Shown here: piece by piece, positions 9,401-18,200 of the stretch | Layout of the letters: every line of letters starts with the position of its first letter | Position numbering within the stretch: the first letter of the stretch is position 1 | NCBI RefSeq assembly: GCF_900100495.1 | Contig: NZ_FNCT01000022.1 | Location: 19,308 to 83,307, forward strand | Source of the DNA: Pseudomonas benzenivorans | Lineage (GTDB): Bacteria > Pseudomonadota > Gammaproteobacteria > Pseudomonadales > Pseudomonadaceae | Direction: 5' to 3' | DNA length: 64,000 bases | Translations under genes and position numbers: made by a program | Notes under the pieces: generated by a model | Database searches by the model: none | Seen by the model: the letters and a program-made list of their open reading frames with translations, nothing else | Told to the model about the DNA's origin: nothing

Positions 9401-9621
9401 TGACCTCCATCGCCTTCATCATGGGTGTGGTGCCGCTGGTACTGTCCTCCGGCGCCGGCGCCGAGATGCGCCATGCCATGGGCGTGGCGGTATTCAGCGG
9501 GATGCTCGGGGTGACCTTCTTCGGCCTGCTGCTGACCCCGGTGTTCTACGTGCTGATCCGCGCCATGGTGGAGAAACGCGAAGCGAGAAAAGCCCTGCGT
9601 TTGCAGGAGGTGCAGGCATGA
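6442..9621 (+). CDS. mexF: MexF-like RND multidrug transporter
   Basis: 1059-aa inner-membrane proton/drug antiporter (HAE1 family; MexF is about 1062 aa). It begins MNFSQFFIQRPIFAAVLSL, the first transmembrane helix, then a large periplasmic loop. Helices 2-6 carry the proton-relay pair Asp410-Asp411 in GIVVDDAIVVVENVERN, followed by a second loop and a C-terminal helix bundle with GLACKNAILIVEFAKE. An in-frame ATG at 6424 lies 18 bp upstream, but 6442 matches the family. Its TGA overlaps the oprN ATG (ATGA, 9618-9621). Confidence 0.95.
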   Translation: MNFSQFFIQRPIFAAVLSLIILIGGAISLFQLPISEYPEVVPPTVVVRANFPGANPKVIGETVASPLEQAITGVEGMLYMSSQSTADGKLSLTITFALGTDLDNAQVQVQNRVTRTMPTLPTEVQRLGVTVDKASPDLTMVVHLTSPDDRYDMLYLSNYAALNIKDELARLDGVGDVQLFGMGNYSLRVWLDPNRVASRNLTASDVVAAIREQNRQVAAGALGAPPADAGNSFQLSINTQGRLVSEEEFENIIIRAGEDGEITRLKDIARIELGSSQYALRSLLNNQPAVAIPVFQRPGSNAIDISNAVRERMSELKQSFPQGVDYEIVYDPTIFVRGSIEAVVHTLLEAIALVVLVVILFLQTWRASIIPLAAVPVSLIGTFAVMHMLGFSLNALSLFGLVLAIGIVVDDAIVVVENVERNIGLGKTPVEATKQAMKEVTGPIVATALVLCAVFVPTAFISGLTGQFYQQFALTIAISTVISAFNSLTLSPALAAVLLKDHHAPKDGFSRLLDLLFGGWLFKPFNRAFERAGGGYVRTVKRVLRGSGIALFVYAGLLGLGYLGFSTTPTGFVPPQDKQYLVAFAQLPDAATLDRTEAVIKRMSEIAGKHPGVENTVAFPGLSINGFTNSPNSGIVFTPLRPFDERTDPSMSAGAIAAELNKQFAEIQDAYIAIFPPPPVRGLGTIGGFRLQVEDRGSLGYEELYAQTQNILAKARQLPELDPMSLFTSYQVNVPQVEAAIDREKAKTHGVAISDIFDTMQVYLGSLYANDFNRFGRTYQVNVQADQQFRLEPEQIGQLKVRNNRGEMVPLSTFVKVSDSAGPDRVMHYNGFITAEINGAAAHGYSSGQAEAAISKLLNAELPNGMTFEWTDLTYQQILAGNSAIFVFPLCVLLAFLVLAAQYESWSLPLAVILIVPTVLFSAISGVILSGGDNNIFTQIGLIVLVGLACKNAILIVEFAKEKQEEGLDRVAAVLEACRLRLRPILMTSIAFIMGVVPLVLSSGAGAEMRHAMGVAVFSGMLGVTFFGLLLTPVFYVLIRAMVEKREARKALRLQEVQA

Positions 9622-11078
9622 TCGCCCTTAACCGATCGTTCCCACGCTCCGGAGTGGGAATGCCGCCCAGGACGCTCCGCGTCCGCAGCCTGAACGCCTT
9701 CGGCATCAGCCTGCTGGCCCTGGCGCTGAGCGCCTGCGCGGTCGGCCCGGACTATCAGGCGCCGGCCAGCGTGCCGGCGCAACTGGCCAGCGCCCAGGGC
9801 GGCGACTACGACCGCTCGCATTTCGAAGCGATCTGGTGGCAACAGTTCGATGACCCGACCCTGAACCAGCTGGTCCAGCAGTCGCTGGCGGACAACCGCG
9901 AGCTGCACGTGGCCTTCGCCCGCCTGCGCGCGGCGCGGGCGATCCGCGACGACGTGGCCAACGACCAGTTGCCGACCATCACCAGCCGCGCCAGCAGCGA
10001 GATCGGCAAGGCCCAGCAACCGGGCGTGAGCGAACAGCGGGTGAATGCCGAGCGCTACGACCTGGGCCTGGACATGGCCTGGGAGCTCGACCTGTTCGGC
10101 CGCATCCAGCGCCAGCTGGAAGCCAGCGAAGCGCAGATCGAGGTCGCCGAAGCCGATTACTACCAGTTGCAGGTCAGCCTGATCGCCGAGCTGGTGGACG
10201 CCTACGGCAACCTGCGCGGCGCGCAGCTCAGGGAACGCATCGCCCGCGACAACCTGGAGAACCAGCAGGAATCGCGCGGCATCACCGAGCAACTGCGCGA
10301 TGCCGGGGTCGGCAGCGAACTGGACGTGCTGCGCAGCGACGCGCGCCTGGCCGCCACCGAGGCCAGCCTGCCGCAACTGCAGGCCGAACAGCAGCGGGCG
10401 AAGAACCGCATCGCCACCCTGCTCGGCCAGCGCCCGGAACAACTGCAGGTGGACCTGTCCGCCCAACCGCTGCCGGCGATCGCCAAGGCCCTGCCGATCG
10501 GCGACCCGGCCGAGCTGCTGCGCCGCCGCCCCGACGTGCATGCCGCCGAACGCCAATTGGCAGCGGCGACGGCGACGATCGGGGTGGCCACTGCGGACCT
10601 GTTCCCGCGAGTGAGTCTGTCCGGCTTCCTCGGCTTCACCGCCGGGCGCGGCTCGCAATTGGGTTCCTCGGCGGCCCGCGCCTGGGGCGTGGCGCCTACC
10701 ATCAGCTGGGCGGCCTTCGACCTGGGCAGCGTGCGCGCCCGTCTGCGCGGCGCCGAAGCCGAAGCAGACGGTGCCCTGGCGCAGTACGAGCAACAGGTGT
10801 TGCTGGCTCTGGAGGAATCGGAGAACGCCTTCAGCGACTACGGCAAACGCCAGCAGCGCCTGCTCGCCCTGGTGCGCCAGTCGGAAGCCAGCCGCGCCGC
10901 GGCCGAACAGGCCGGCGTGCGCTACCGCGAAGGCACGGTGGACTTCCTCGTGCTGCTCGACGCCGAACGCGAGCGTCTGGCTGCCGAAGATGCCCAGGCC
11001 CAGGCGGAAATCGAGCTGTACCGCGGCATAGTCGCCATCTACAAGGCCCTCGGCGGCGGCTGGCAACCGCAAGCCTGA
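9618..11078 (+). CDS. oprN: OprN-like outer membrane efflux lipoprotein with repeat-derived N-terminal insertion
   Basis: 486-aa outer-membrane channel of the pump. It is a lipoprotein: the hydrophobic stretch GISLLALALSAC ends at Cys40, followed by the conserved VGPDY. The body matches OprN (LDMAWELDLFGRIQRQLEAS; AAFDLGSVRARLRGAEAEAD; C-terminal ALGGGWQP). It is about 14 residues longer than P. aeruginosa OprN (about 472 aa, from memory). The excess is residues 7-23, encoded by a 48-bp double palindrome at 9637-9684. Removing it leaves MIALNR joined to SLNAFG, a normal lipoprotein signal. ATG 9660 is an alternative start inside the repeat, but the 4-bp overlap with mexF favours 9618. Confidence 0.92.
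   Translation: MIALNRSFPRSGVGMPPRTLRVRSLNAFGISLLALALSACAVGPDYQAPASVPAQLASAQGGDYDRSHFEAIWWQQFDDPTLNQLVQQSLADNRELHVAFARLRAARAIRDDVANDQLPTITSRASSEIGKAQQPGVSEQRVNAERYDLGLDMAWELDLFGRIQRQLEASEAQIEVAEADYYQLQVSLIAELVDAYGNLRGAQLRERIARDNLENQQESRGITEQLRDAGVGSELDVLRSDARLAATEASLPQLQAEQQRAKNRIATLLGQRPEQLQVDLSAQPLPAIAKALPIGDPAELLRRRPDVHAAERQLAAATATIGVATADLFPRVSLSGFLGFTAGRGSQLGSSAARAWGVAPTISWAAFDLGSVRARLRGAEAEADGALAQYEQQVLLALEESENAFSDYGKRQQRLLALVRQSEASRAAAEQAGVRYREGTVDFLVLLDAERERLAAEDAQAQAEIELYRGIVAIYKALGGGWQPQA
9637..9684. repeat. 48-bp double palindrome inside oprN signal-peptide coding region
   Basis: Two adjacent palindromes: TTCCCAC...GTGGGAA (9639-9660) and GGACGCTCCGCGTCC (9670-9684). From memory this is a dispersed repeat of Pseudomonas genomes (CGTTCCCACGCTC...). 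Its 48 bp keep the reading frame. Confidence 0.8.
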
Positions 11079-11150
11079 TAGCTGCTAAGTCCCGGCCACC
11101 TGGCCGGGCAACCCGCGCTCTCCTGGTTGGCCATGCCAACCGCTCCTCTG

Positions 11151-11187
11151 CCCCACGCTGCCGCTCCCGGCCGTGGGGATTTTTTTT
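11151..11187 (+). terminator. Rho-independent terminator of mexEF-oprN
   Basis: CCCCACG (11151-11157) pairs with CGTGGGG (11172-11178), followed by A and eight T residues (11180-11187). It lies 73 bp after the oprN stop. Confidence 0.8.
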
Positions 11188-11286
11188 GATCCAGTCAAGG
11201 ATCTGCAAGAGAGGCAACGAATTTGTAGGTGCGGAGGGGACGTCTAGTCTTCGTCCGCGAAAATCTTCCATATGCCGATGCAGCTT

Positions 11287-11374
11287 CGCGGCTAAAGCCC
11301 CTCCCACAAACACTACTCAGTCGTACACCGGCGGGCGGTCTGCCATGGGCACTGTGGGAGGGGCTTTAGCCGCG
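11287..11374. repeat. Inverted repeat, GTGGGAGGGGCTTTAGCCGCG type
   Basis: A perfect 21-bp inverted repeat (11287-11307 and 11354-11374) separated by 46 bp, a Pseudomonas REP-like class. With the terminator it accounts for most of the 349-bp gap between the convergent oprN and SDR genes. Confidence 0.8.
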
Positions 11375-11427
11375 AGGCAAGCGGGAAGACGATTTATGCC
11401 TGGCGATCCTGGGCCTCCGGCACGCCG

Positions 11428-12162
11428 CTAGACGATGCCGCCATTGACCCGCAAGACCTGGCCGTTGACCCAGCCGCCCTGCTCGCCGACCAGGAAGGCC
11501 ACCACGTTGGCGATGTCCTCGGGCGTGCCCAGGCGTTCCAGGGGCGGCTGCTTGGTCAGGCGCTCGATCATTTCCGCGGTCTTGCCGCCGAGGAACAGCT
11601 CGGTCGCGGTGGGACCCGGGGCGATCGCGTTGACGCAGATGTTCCGCCCACGCAGCTCCTTGGCGAAGATCACGGTGAAACTCTCCACCGCGGCCTTGGA
11701 TGCGGCGTACAGCGAGTAACCTGGTAGCGCCAGGCCGACCACGCTGGTGGAAAAGTTGACGATGCGCCCGCCGTCACGCAAGTGCCTGGCCGCCAGGCGC
11801 AGGGTGTTGAAGGTGCCCTTGGTGTTGATCGCGAAGATCTTCTGGTACAGCGCATCGTCGCTGTCGGCCAGGTTGACCATGCCCGGCTGGATCACCCCGG
11901 CGTTGTTGACCAGGATGTCGATGCCGCCGAACTTCAGCTCGGCCTGGTCGAACAAGGCCTCCACCGCCACCGAATCGCTGATGTCGGCCAGCACTGCATA
12001 GGCCTGGCCGCCGGCACTGACGATGTCGCGGACCACCTGCTCGGCATCCGCCGGCCGCGAGGTGTAGTTCACCACCACACTGATACCGTCGGCGGCCAGG
12101 CGTTTGGCGATGGCGGCGCCGATGCCGCGCGAGGCGCCGGTGACTATGGCTACTTTGGACAT
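11428..12162 (-). CDS. Classical SDR-family oxidoreductase
   Basis: 244-aa NAD(P)-dependent short-chain dehydrogenase. The cofactor motif TGASRGIG is at residues 9-16, then NNAG near residue 88 and the catalytic pair in YSLYAASKAAVES. The C-terminus (NGQVLRVNGG) matches the FabG-like group. The residue after the TGASRGIG-strand region reads VVNYTSRPADAE, suggesting NADP(H) preference. The start at 12162 has AGGAG 6-10 bp upstream. It stands alone, divergent from a TRAP binding protein; the substrate cannot be told. Confidence 0.85.
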   Translation of the reverse strand: MSKVAIVTGASRGIGAAIAKRLAADGISVVVNYTSRPADAEQVVRDIVSAGGQAYAVLADISDSVAVEALFDQAELKFGGIDILVNNAGVIQPGMVNLADSDDALYQKIFAINTKGTFNTLRLAARHLRDGGRIVNFSTSVVGLALPGYSLYAASKAAVESFTVIFAKELRGRNICVNAIAPGPTATELFLGGKTAEMIERLTKQPPLERLGTPEDIANVVAFLVGEQGGWVNGQVLRVNGGIV

Positions 12163-12590
12163 GGCAACTCCTGCGAATAGGGTCGAAAGAACCTGCAACG
12201 AGCCGCATCGCCCGCTCGCCGTGCAGTTCCTTTCCTGTGGTATAGCCTCCCTTGGCGTGTTGCGTTCGACCGATTGTCCAGCGGCCCTGGCCTGCCAGCG
12301 CCGCCGGCAGCCGCCCAGCGCCGGGTGTCGGCAATAATCCGCCTAGCCGGACGCACGAAGTGGCGAAAAGCCGCCAACCGCCGCGAACTGCATCACAGCG
12401 CTTTTCCGAGCCAGGCCGGCGCGGCCGGCATCCAGGCGATTGGCACAGGCCTTGCGAGACGCAACGCGCGTTCGAAACCGCACCAAGCGCGCCGGCGTCT
12501 GCCCGACCAGCCCGGCGCCACGCCCAGGGATGACGGTTTTGCCAACGCCTGCACCCTTCAGCCAGCTCAATAACAAGAAAGGACATCCGC
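12163..12590. other. 428-bp intergenic region, no gene seen
   Basis: It separates the divergent SDR and TRAP-binding-protein genes. Reading frames here lack ribosome sites and family features. I see no strong repeat, hairpin or AT-rich promoter, only the AAGAAAGGAC ribosome site at the right edge. Confidence 0.5.
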
Positions 12591-13598
12591 ATGTTCAAAT
12601 CGATCATCGCCATGGCCTCCTGCGCCCTGGCGTTAGCTTCTGCCAGCGCCGACGGCGCACAACAGCCAAGTCCCATCCTGATCAAGTTCTCCCATGTGGT
12701 CGCCGACAATACGCCCAAGGGCCAGGGCGCCCTGCTGTTCAAGCAGCTGGTGGAGCAGCGCCTGGCGGGCAAGGTCAGGGTCGAGGTCTATCCCAACTCG
12801 ACCCTGTATGGCGATGCCAACGAACTGGAGGCGCTGCGCAACGACGAGGTGCAGCTGCTGGCGCCCTCGCTGGCCAAGTTCGAGAAATACACCCAGCAAT
12901 TGCAAGTCTTCGATCTGCCGTTCCTGTTCGACGACCTCGACGCCGTCAACCGCTTCCAGAAGCGCGCCAAGGGCCGCCAGCTACTGCGCTCGATGGAGCA
13001 GCACAACATCGTCGGCCTGGCCTACTGGCATAACGGCATGAAGCAGCTGTCGGCGAGCAAGGCCCTGCTGCTGCCGGGCGATGCGGCCGGCTTGAGCTTC
13101 CGCATCCAGCCTTCCGGCGTGCTCGAGGCGCAGTTCCAGCAACTGGGCGCGACGCCGCAGAAACTGGCGTTCTCCGAGGTCTTCAAGGCCCTGCAGAGCG
13201 GCCAGGTGCAAGGCGCCGAGAACCCCTGGTCGAACATCTACAGCCAGAAACTGCACAGCGTGCAGCCCTATATCACCGAGACCAACCACGGCGTGCTCGA
13301 CTACATGCTGGTGAGCAACCCGCGCTTCTGGTACGGCATCCCCCACGGCATCCGCATGGAACTGGAAGGCATCGTCGATGAAGTGACCTACGCGGTGAAC
13401 CGTCAGGCCGAGGCCGCCAACCAGGCGGACCGCCAGCGCATCGAGGCCTCCGGCAGCAGCCAGCTGATCAGCCTCGATGCGCAGCAGCGCGAGGCCTGGC
13501 GCCAGGCGATGCGCCCGGTGTGGCAACGGTTCGAGGCGGCGATCGGCCGCGACGTGATGAATGCGGCGCAAACCGTCAACCGCAAGAAGCGCGACTGA
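12591..13598 (+). CDS. Orphan TRAP transporter solute-binding protein (DctP family)
   Basis: 335-aa periplasmic binding protein. The signal peptide is MFKSIIAMASCALALASASA, cut near ASADG. DctP-family features follow: IKFSHVVADNTPKGQGALLF, VEVYPNSTLYGDANELEALR, LPFLFDD, and the signature segment QGAENPWSNIYSQKLHSVQP. It resembles C4-dicarboxylate-binding DctP proteins. A clear AAAGGAC ribosome site precedes the ATG. No DctQ or DctM gene is adjacent, so it must share a permease encoded elsewhere or serve as a sensor ligand protein. The C4-dicarboxylate ligand is only inferred from the family. Confidence 0.88.
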   Translation: MFKSIIAMASCALALASASADGAQQPSPILIKFSHVVADNTPKGQGALLFKQLVEQRLAGKVRVEVYPNSTLYGDANELEALRNDEVQLLAPSLAKFEKYTQQLQVFDLPFLFDDLDAVNRFQKRAKGRQLLRSMEQHNIVGLAYWHNGMKQLSASKALLLPGDAAGLSFRIQPSGVLEAQFQQLGATPQKLAFSEVFKALQSGQVQGAENPWSNIYSQKLHSVQPYITETNHGVLDYMLVSNPRFWYGIPHGIRMELEGIVDEVTYAVNRQAEAANQADRQRIEASGSSQLISLDAQQREAWRQAMRPVWQRFEAAIGRDVMNAAQTVNRKKRD

Positions 13599-13626
13599 TT
13601 GGTTTTTGCATGGCCGTGAGTCTGCG

Positions 13627-13690
13627 CCCACGCCCCCTCATCCGGCGCTTCGCGCCACCTTCTCCCGGAGGGAGAAGGGCATCAGGGGGC
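13627..13690. repeat. REP unit, CCCTC...TCTCCCGGAGGGAGA type
   Basis: CCCCCTCATCCGGCGC, then TTCTCCCGGAGGGAGAAGG, whose centre (CTTCTCCC/GGGAGAAG) is a perfect hairpin. It sits between the convergent TRAP-binding-protein and opmB genes and may terminate either. Confidence 0.65.
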
Positions 13691-13745
13691 GTCGCTGCGC
13701 GACTTTCACGCCAAATCCAGGCTACGAAATCCGCCGCTCGCCCCG

Positions 13746-15272
13746 TTAGCGAGCGACCTCCAGCGGCGCCGCCTGCCAGCCGCCGCCGAGCGCGGCGATC
13801 AGCTGCACGCTGGCGGTCAGGCGGCTGCCGAGCAGGGTAAGCGCGCTGCGCTCGTTGCTCAGCGCCGTTGCCTGCACGTTGACCACACTGTTGAAGTCGA
13901 CGGTGCCGGCGCGGTACTGGTTCTCGATCAGCCGCAGCGACTCACGCGCGGCCTCCAGCGCCTGCTGCTGGACCCGCGCCTCCTGCTCCAGCACGCGCAG
14001 TTGCACCAGCTGGTCCTCCACCTCGCGGAAGCTGTCGAGCACCGCCTGGCGGTATTCCGCCACGGTCTGCTCGTAGGCTGCCTCGCTGCGCTGCAGCTCG
14101 GCACGGCGCGCGCCGCCGTCGAACAGGCTCAGGGCCAGGTCGGGGCCGAGCGACCAGAAGCGGTTGGGCAGGCTGACCCAGTCGGCGAAGCTGCTGCCGC
14201 GGTAGCCGCCGCTGGCCGACAGGGTCAGGTCCGGGTACCAGGCGGCCTCGGCCACGCCGATCTCGGCGTTGGCGGCGATCACCCGGCGTTCGGCGGCGGC
14301 CACGTCGGGACGCCGCTCCAGCAGTTGCGAGGGCAGCGCCACGGGAATCTGCGGCAGCGCTGGCAATTGCTCGCGCGGGGCGATGCTCAGCTCGCTCGGC
14401 GGCACGCCGATCAGCACGGCGATGGCGTGCTCCAACTGGGCGCGCTGCCACTTGAGGTCGATGGCCTGGGCCTCGGTGCTCTTCAACTGGGTCAGCGCCT
14501 GGGTCACGTCGGACTTCGGCACTATGCCGGCGCGGTACTGGTTCTCGGTGAGCCGCAGCGAACGCGCATAGGCGGCGACCGTGGCCTCCAGCAGGCGCTG
14601 CTGGTCGTCCAGCACGCGCAGCTGCAGGTAGCTCTGCGCCAGCTCGGCCTGCAGGCTCAGCTTGAGCGCGGCGAGATCGGCGGCGCTGGCCGCGAAACCG
14701 GCCTGGCTGGACTCCAGCGAGCGGCGCAGCTTGCCCCAGATATCCAGCTCCCAGGCGGCATTCAGGCCGAGGTCATAGCTCTTCGAGATGCTTTCGGCAT
14801 TCGAGCCGCTGACGCTGAAGCCGTCCGAAGTGCTCAGGGTGCTGTCGCCACCGCCCTGCCCGGCCCGGGTCACCCCGGCGCTGGCCGCCAGGCTCGGGTA
14901 GAACGCCGCCCGTGCGCCGCGCACCAGCGCCCGTGCCTGGCGGTACTGGGCCTCGCTGGCGGCGAGGTTCTGGTTGGACAGATTCAGGCGGCCGACCAGC
15001 TCATTTAGCTCGCCATCGCCGTACAGCTCCCACCAGGCGCCGCGCTCCAGCGCATCGCCGGGCACCGCGACGGCCCAGCCCTCGATCTGCTTGAACTGCG
15101 CCGGGGTGGCCAGCGGCGGGCGCTGGTAATCCGGGCCGAGCATGCAGCCGCTTAACAGCAAACCGAGCGTAAGCAGCCCCATGCAGGAGCGAGCCATGCT
15201 CGCGAATGGCTTCGCCACGGGAAAGGCTTCGCGAGCATGGCTCGCGCCTACGGGTATTGGCAGCATGGTCAT
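13746..15272 (-). CDS. opmB: OpmB-like outer membrane efflux lipoprotein with REP-encoded N-terminal segment
   Basis: Up to 508 aa, NodT/OprM-family outer-membrane channel for the MuxABC pump. The lipobox is LLSGC (Cys43), then MLGPDYQRP. Characteristic segments are YDLGLNAAWELDIWGKLRRS, RRPDVAAAERRVIAANAEIG and ALGGGWQA. The ATG at 15272 overlaps the muxC stop (ATGA). Using it, residues 8-29 are translated from a REP pair at 15186-15251 and give an odd, uncharged-to-basic leader before the hydrophobic core. Starting instead at ATG 15197 (MARSCMGLLTLG) gives a more normal 18-residue signal. Which start is used is open. Confidence 0.9.
   Translation of the reverse strand: MTMLPIPVGASHAREAFPVAKPFASMARSCMGLLTLGLLLSGCMLGPDYQRPPLATPAQFKQIEGWAVAVPGDALERGAWWELYGDGELNELVGRLNLSNQNLAASEAQYRQARALVRGARAAFYPSLAASAGVTRAGQGGGDSTLSTSDGFSVSGSNAESISKSYDLGLNAAWELDIWGKLRRSLESSQAGFAASAADLAALKLSLQAELAQSYLQLRVLDDQQRLLEATVAAYARSLRLTENQYRAGIVPKSDVTQALTQLKSTEAQAIDLKWQRAQLEHAIAVLIGVPPSELSIAPREQLPALPQIPVALPSQLLERRPDVAAAERRVIAANAEIGVAEAAWYPDLTLSASGGYRGSSFADWVSLPNRFWSLGPDLALSLFDGGARRAELQRSEAAYEQTVAEYRQAVLDSFREVEDQLVQLRVLEQEARVQQQALEAARESLRLIENQYRAGTVDFNSVVNVQATALSNERSALTLLGSRLTASVQLIAALGGGWQAAPLEVAR
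15186..15251. repeat. REP pair, GCGAGCCATGCTCGCGAA type, overlapping opmB 5' end
   Basis: A perfect 18-bp inverted repeat (15189-15206 and 15228-15245), extended outward by the GTAGG-like ends typical of REPs. It lies wholly inside the opmB frame if translation starts at 15272. Confidence 0.85.
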
Positions 15273-18200
15273 AGCGGGGTTTCCAGGGCGGCATCGCTGC
15301 GCACGCCGCGCCAGCGGTTGACCCGGTGGCGCAGGCGGTCGAGGTACAGGTAGACCACCGGGGTGGTGTAGAGGGTCAGCAACTGGCTGAGGATCAGCCC
15401 GCCGACGATGGTGATGCCCAGCGGCTGGCGCATCTCGGCGCCCTCGGCGCTGCTCAGCATCAGCGGCAAGGCGCCAAGAATCGCCGCCAGGGTGGTCATG
15501 ATGATCGGCCGGAAGCGCAGCAGGCAGGCCTGGCGGATCGACTCCTGCGGGCTCAGGCGTTCGCTGCGCTCGAGTTGCAGGGCCAGGTCGATCATCAGGA
15601 TGGCGTTCTTCTTGACGATGCCGATCAGCAGGAACAGCCCGAGCAACGAGATCAGGCTGAACTCGATGCTCATCAGCTGCAGGGCGAGCAAGGCGCCGAC
15701 CCCGGCCGAGGGCAGGGTCGAGAGGATGGTCAGCGGGTGGATGTAGCTCTCGTAGAGGATGCCCAGCACGATATACACCACCCCCAGCGCCAGCAGGAGC
15801 ATCCACGGCTGGTTCTGCTGGGTCTGCTGGAAGGCGCCGCCGGTGCCGCCCATGGTGCCCTGCACCTCGCTCGGCAGGCCGAGGCGCGCCACCGCGCGGT
15901 CGATCGCCCGGGTGGCCTGCTCCAGGCTGACGCCCTCGGCCAGGGCGAAGCCGATGTTCTCCGCGGCGAACTGGCCCTGGTGGTGCACCCGGTCCTCCTC
16001 GATGCTGCGCTCCCAGCGGGCGAAGGTCGACAGCGGCACCCGCGCGCCGGCCTCGGTGATCAGCTGGATCTGCTCCAGCGCCTCCGGATGTTGGGCGTAT
16101 TGCGGGTTGATCTCCATGACCACGCTGTACTGGTTGAGGCTGCCGTAGATGGTCGACACCTGGCGCTGGCTGAAGGCGTTGTTCAGCACGCCGGTGACCA
16201 TGCTCATGTCCACGCCCAGGCGCTGGGCCGCATCGCGGTCGACCAGCAGGCGGATCTGCTGGGCGCCCTCGGTCTCGGTGGCGTCTATATCGGTCAGCTC
16301 GGGCAGCGCGCGCAGTGCTTCGCGGACCTTCGGCAGCCACTGGCGCAACAGGTCGAGGTCGCCGGACAGCAGCAGGTACTCGTTCTCCGAGCTGCGCCCT
16401 TCGCGGCCGCCGACCTGCAGGTCCTGGTCGGGCATGAGGAACATGCGCCCGCCGGCGACTTTCGGCGCGCTCTTGCGCAGGCGCTCGATCACCTGCTGGG
16501 CGGACAGCTTGCGTTCGTCGACCGGCTTCAGGCGCACGATCATGAAGGCGTTGTTGATCCCGCCCGAACCACCGATGAAGCCGGCCACGCTGTCCACCGC
16601 CGGATCGGCCAGCAGCGCGCGGCGGTAGGTTTCCATCTTCGGCTGCATGACCTGGAACGACAGGCCGTCGTCGCCGCGGATCATGCCGATCAGTTGGCCG
16701 CTGTCCTGCTGCGGCAGGAAGGTCTTCGGCACGCTGACGAACAGGAACAGGTTCAGCGCGATGGTCGCCAGCAGGCTGAAGAGCATCAGCAGCGAATGCT
16801 CCAGCGCCCAGTCCAGGCTGCGCCGGTAGAGCTCCAGCACCCGGCCCTGCAGCCGCGTGCCGAAGCGCCGCAGCGGCCCCGGCTCGCGCTCGCTGGCCGC
16901 GGCCTTGAGCCAGCGAGCGCAGAGCATCGGCGTCAGGCTCAGCGACACCAGCAGGGAAATCACGATGGCCACCGCCAGGGTGATGGAGAACTCGCGGAAC
17001 AGCCGCTCGACGATGCCGCCCATGAACAGGATCGAGACGAACACCGCGACCAGCGACAGGTTCATCGCCAGCAGGGTGAAGCCGACCTCGCGGGCGCCCT
17101 TGAACGCCGCCTGCAGCGGCGTTGTGCCGGCCTCGATATGCCGCGCGATGTTCTCCAGCACCACTATGGCGTCGTCCACCACCAGGCCGGTGGCGATGAT
17201 CAGCGCCATCAGCGACAGGTTGTTCAGCGAGAAATCCAGCAGGTACATGGCGGCGAAGGTGCCGACCAAGGATACCGGCACCGCCAGCGCCGGGATCAGC
17301 GCCGCGCGCCAGCGGCCGAGGAAGGCCAGCACCACCAGGATCACCAGGGCCACGGCGATCAGCAGGGTGCGCTCGGCCTCGTGCAGGGTGGCGCGGATCA
17401 CCGGCGAGCGGTCCATCGCCACCGCAAGCGTGACGCTGGCCGGGATCACCGCGCGCAAGGCCGGCAACTGCGCGCGGATGCCGGCGATGGTCTCGATGAT
17501 ATTCGCCCCGCTCTGCCGGTTGATCACCAGCAGCACGGCGCTGTTGTCGTTGTAGAAACCGCTGTTGTAGCGGTTCTCGACGCCGTCGCTGACCGTCGCC
17601 ACGTCGCCCAGGCGCACCGCCGCGCCGTCCTGGTAGCGGATGATCAGCGGCACATAGTCGGCGGCCTTGTCCAGCTGGTCGCTGGCCTGCACCTGCCAGT
17701 GCCGCTGGGCGTCCTCCACCGCGCCTTTCGGTCGTTTGGCATTGGCCGCGTCGATCGCCTGGCGCACTTCGTCCAGGGCGATGCCGTACTGGTCGAGCAG
17801 GCGCGGTTCCAGGGCCACGCGCACCGCCGGCAGCGAGCTGCCGCCGATCTGCACCTCGCCGACCCCGCTCACCTGCGAGAGCTTCTGCGCCAGGATGGTC
17901 GAGGCGAGGTCGTACAGCTGGCCCTTGTCGAGCACCTCGCTGGTCAGCGACAGCACCATGATCGGCGCCTGCGACGGGTTGACCTTGCGGTAGGTCGGCA
18001 TACTGCGCATGCCGCTGGGCAGCAGCTCGCGCGCCGCGTTGATCGCCGCCTGCACCTCGCGCGCGGCGGCGTTGATGTCCCGGTCCAGCTCGAACTGCAA
18101 CATGATCCGCGTGTTGCCCTGGCTGCTACGGCTGTTCATCTGGCTGATCCCGGCGATGGTGCCGAGCGAGCGCTCCAGCGGCGTGGCCACGCTGGAGGCC

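Noticed and set aside
6439..9474. A 1011-codon open frame antisense to mexF
   Set aside because: Low-complexity His/Gln/Asp-rich translation mirroring the codon bias of mexF; shadow of the real gene. The same applies to the long plus-strand frames at 15326-18583 and 19392-21821 opposite muxC and muxB.
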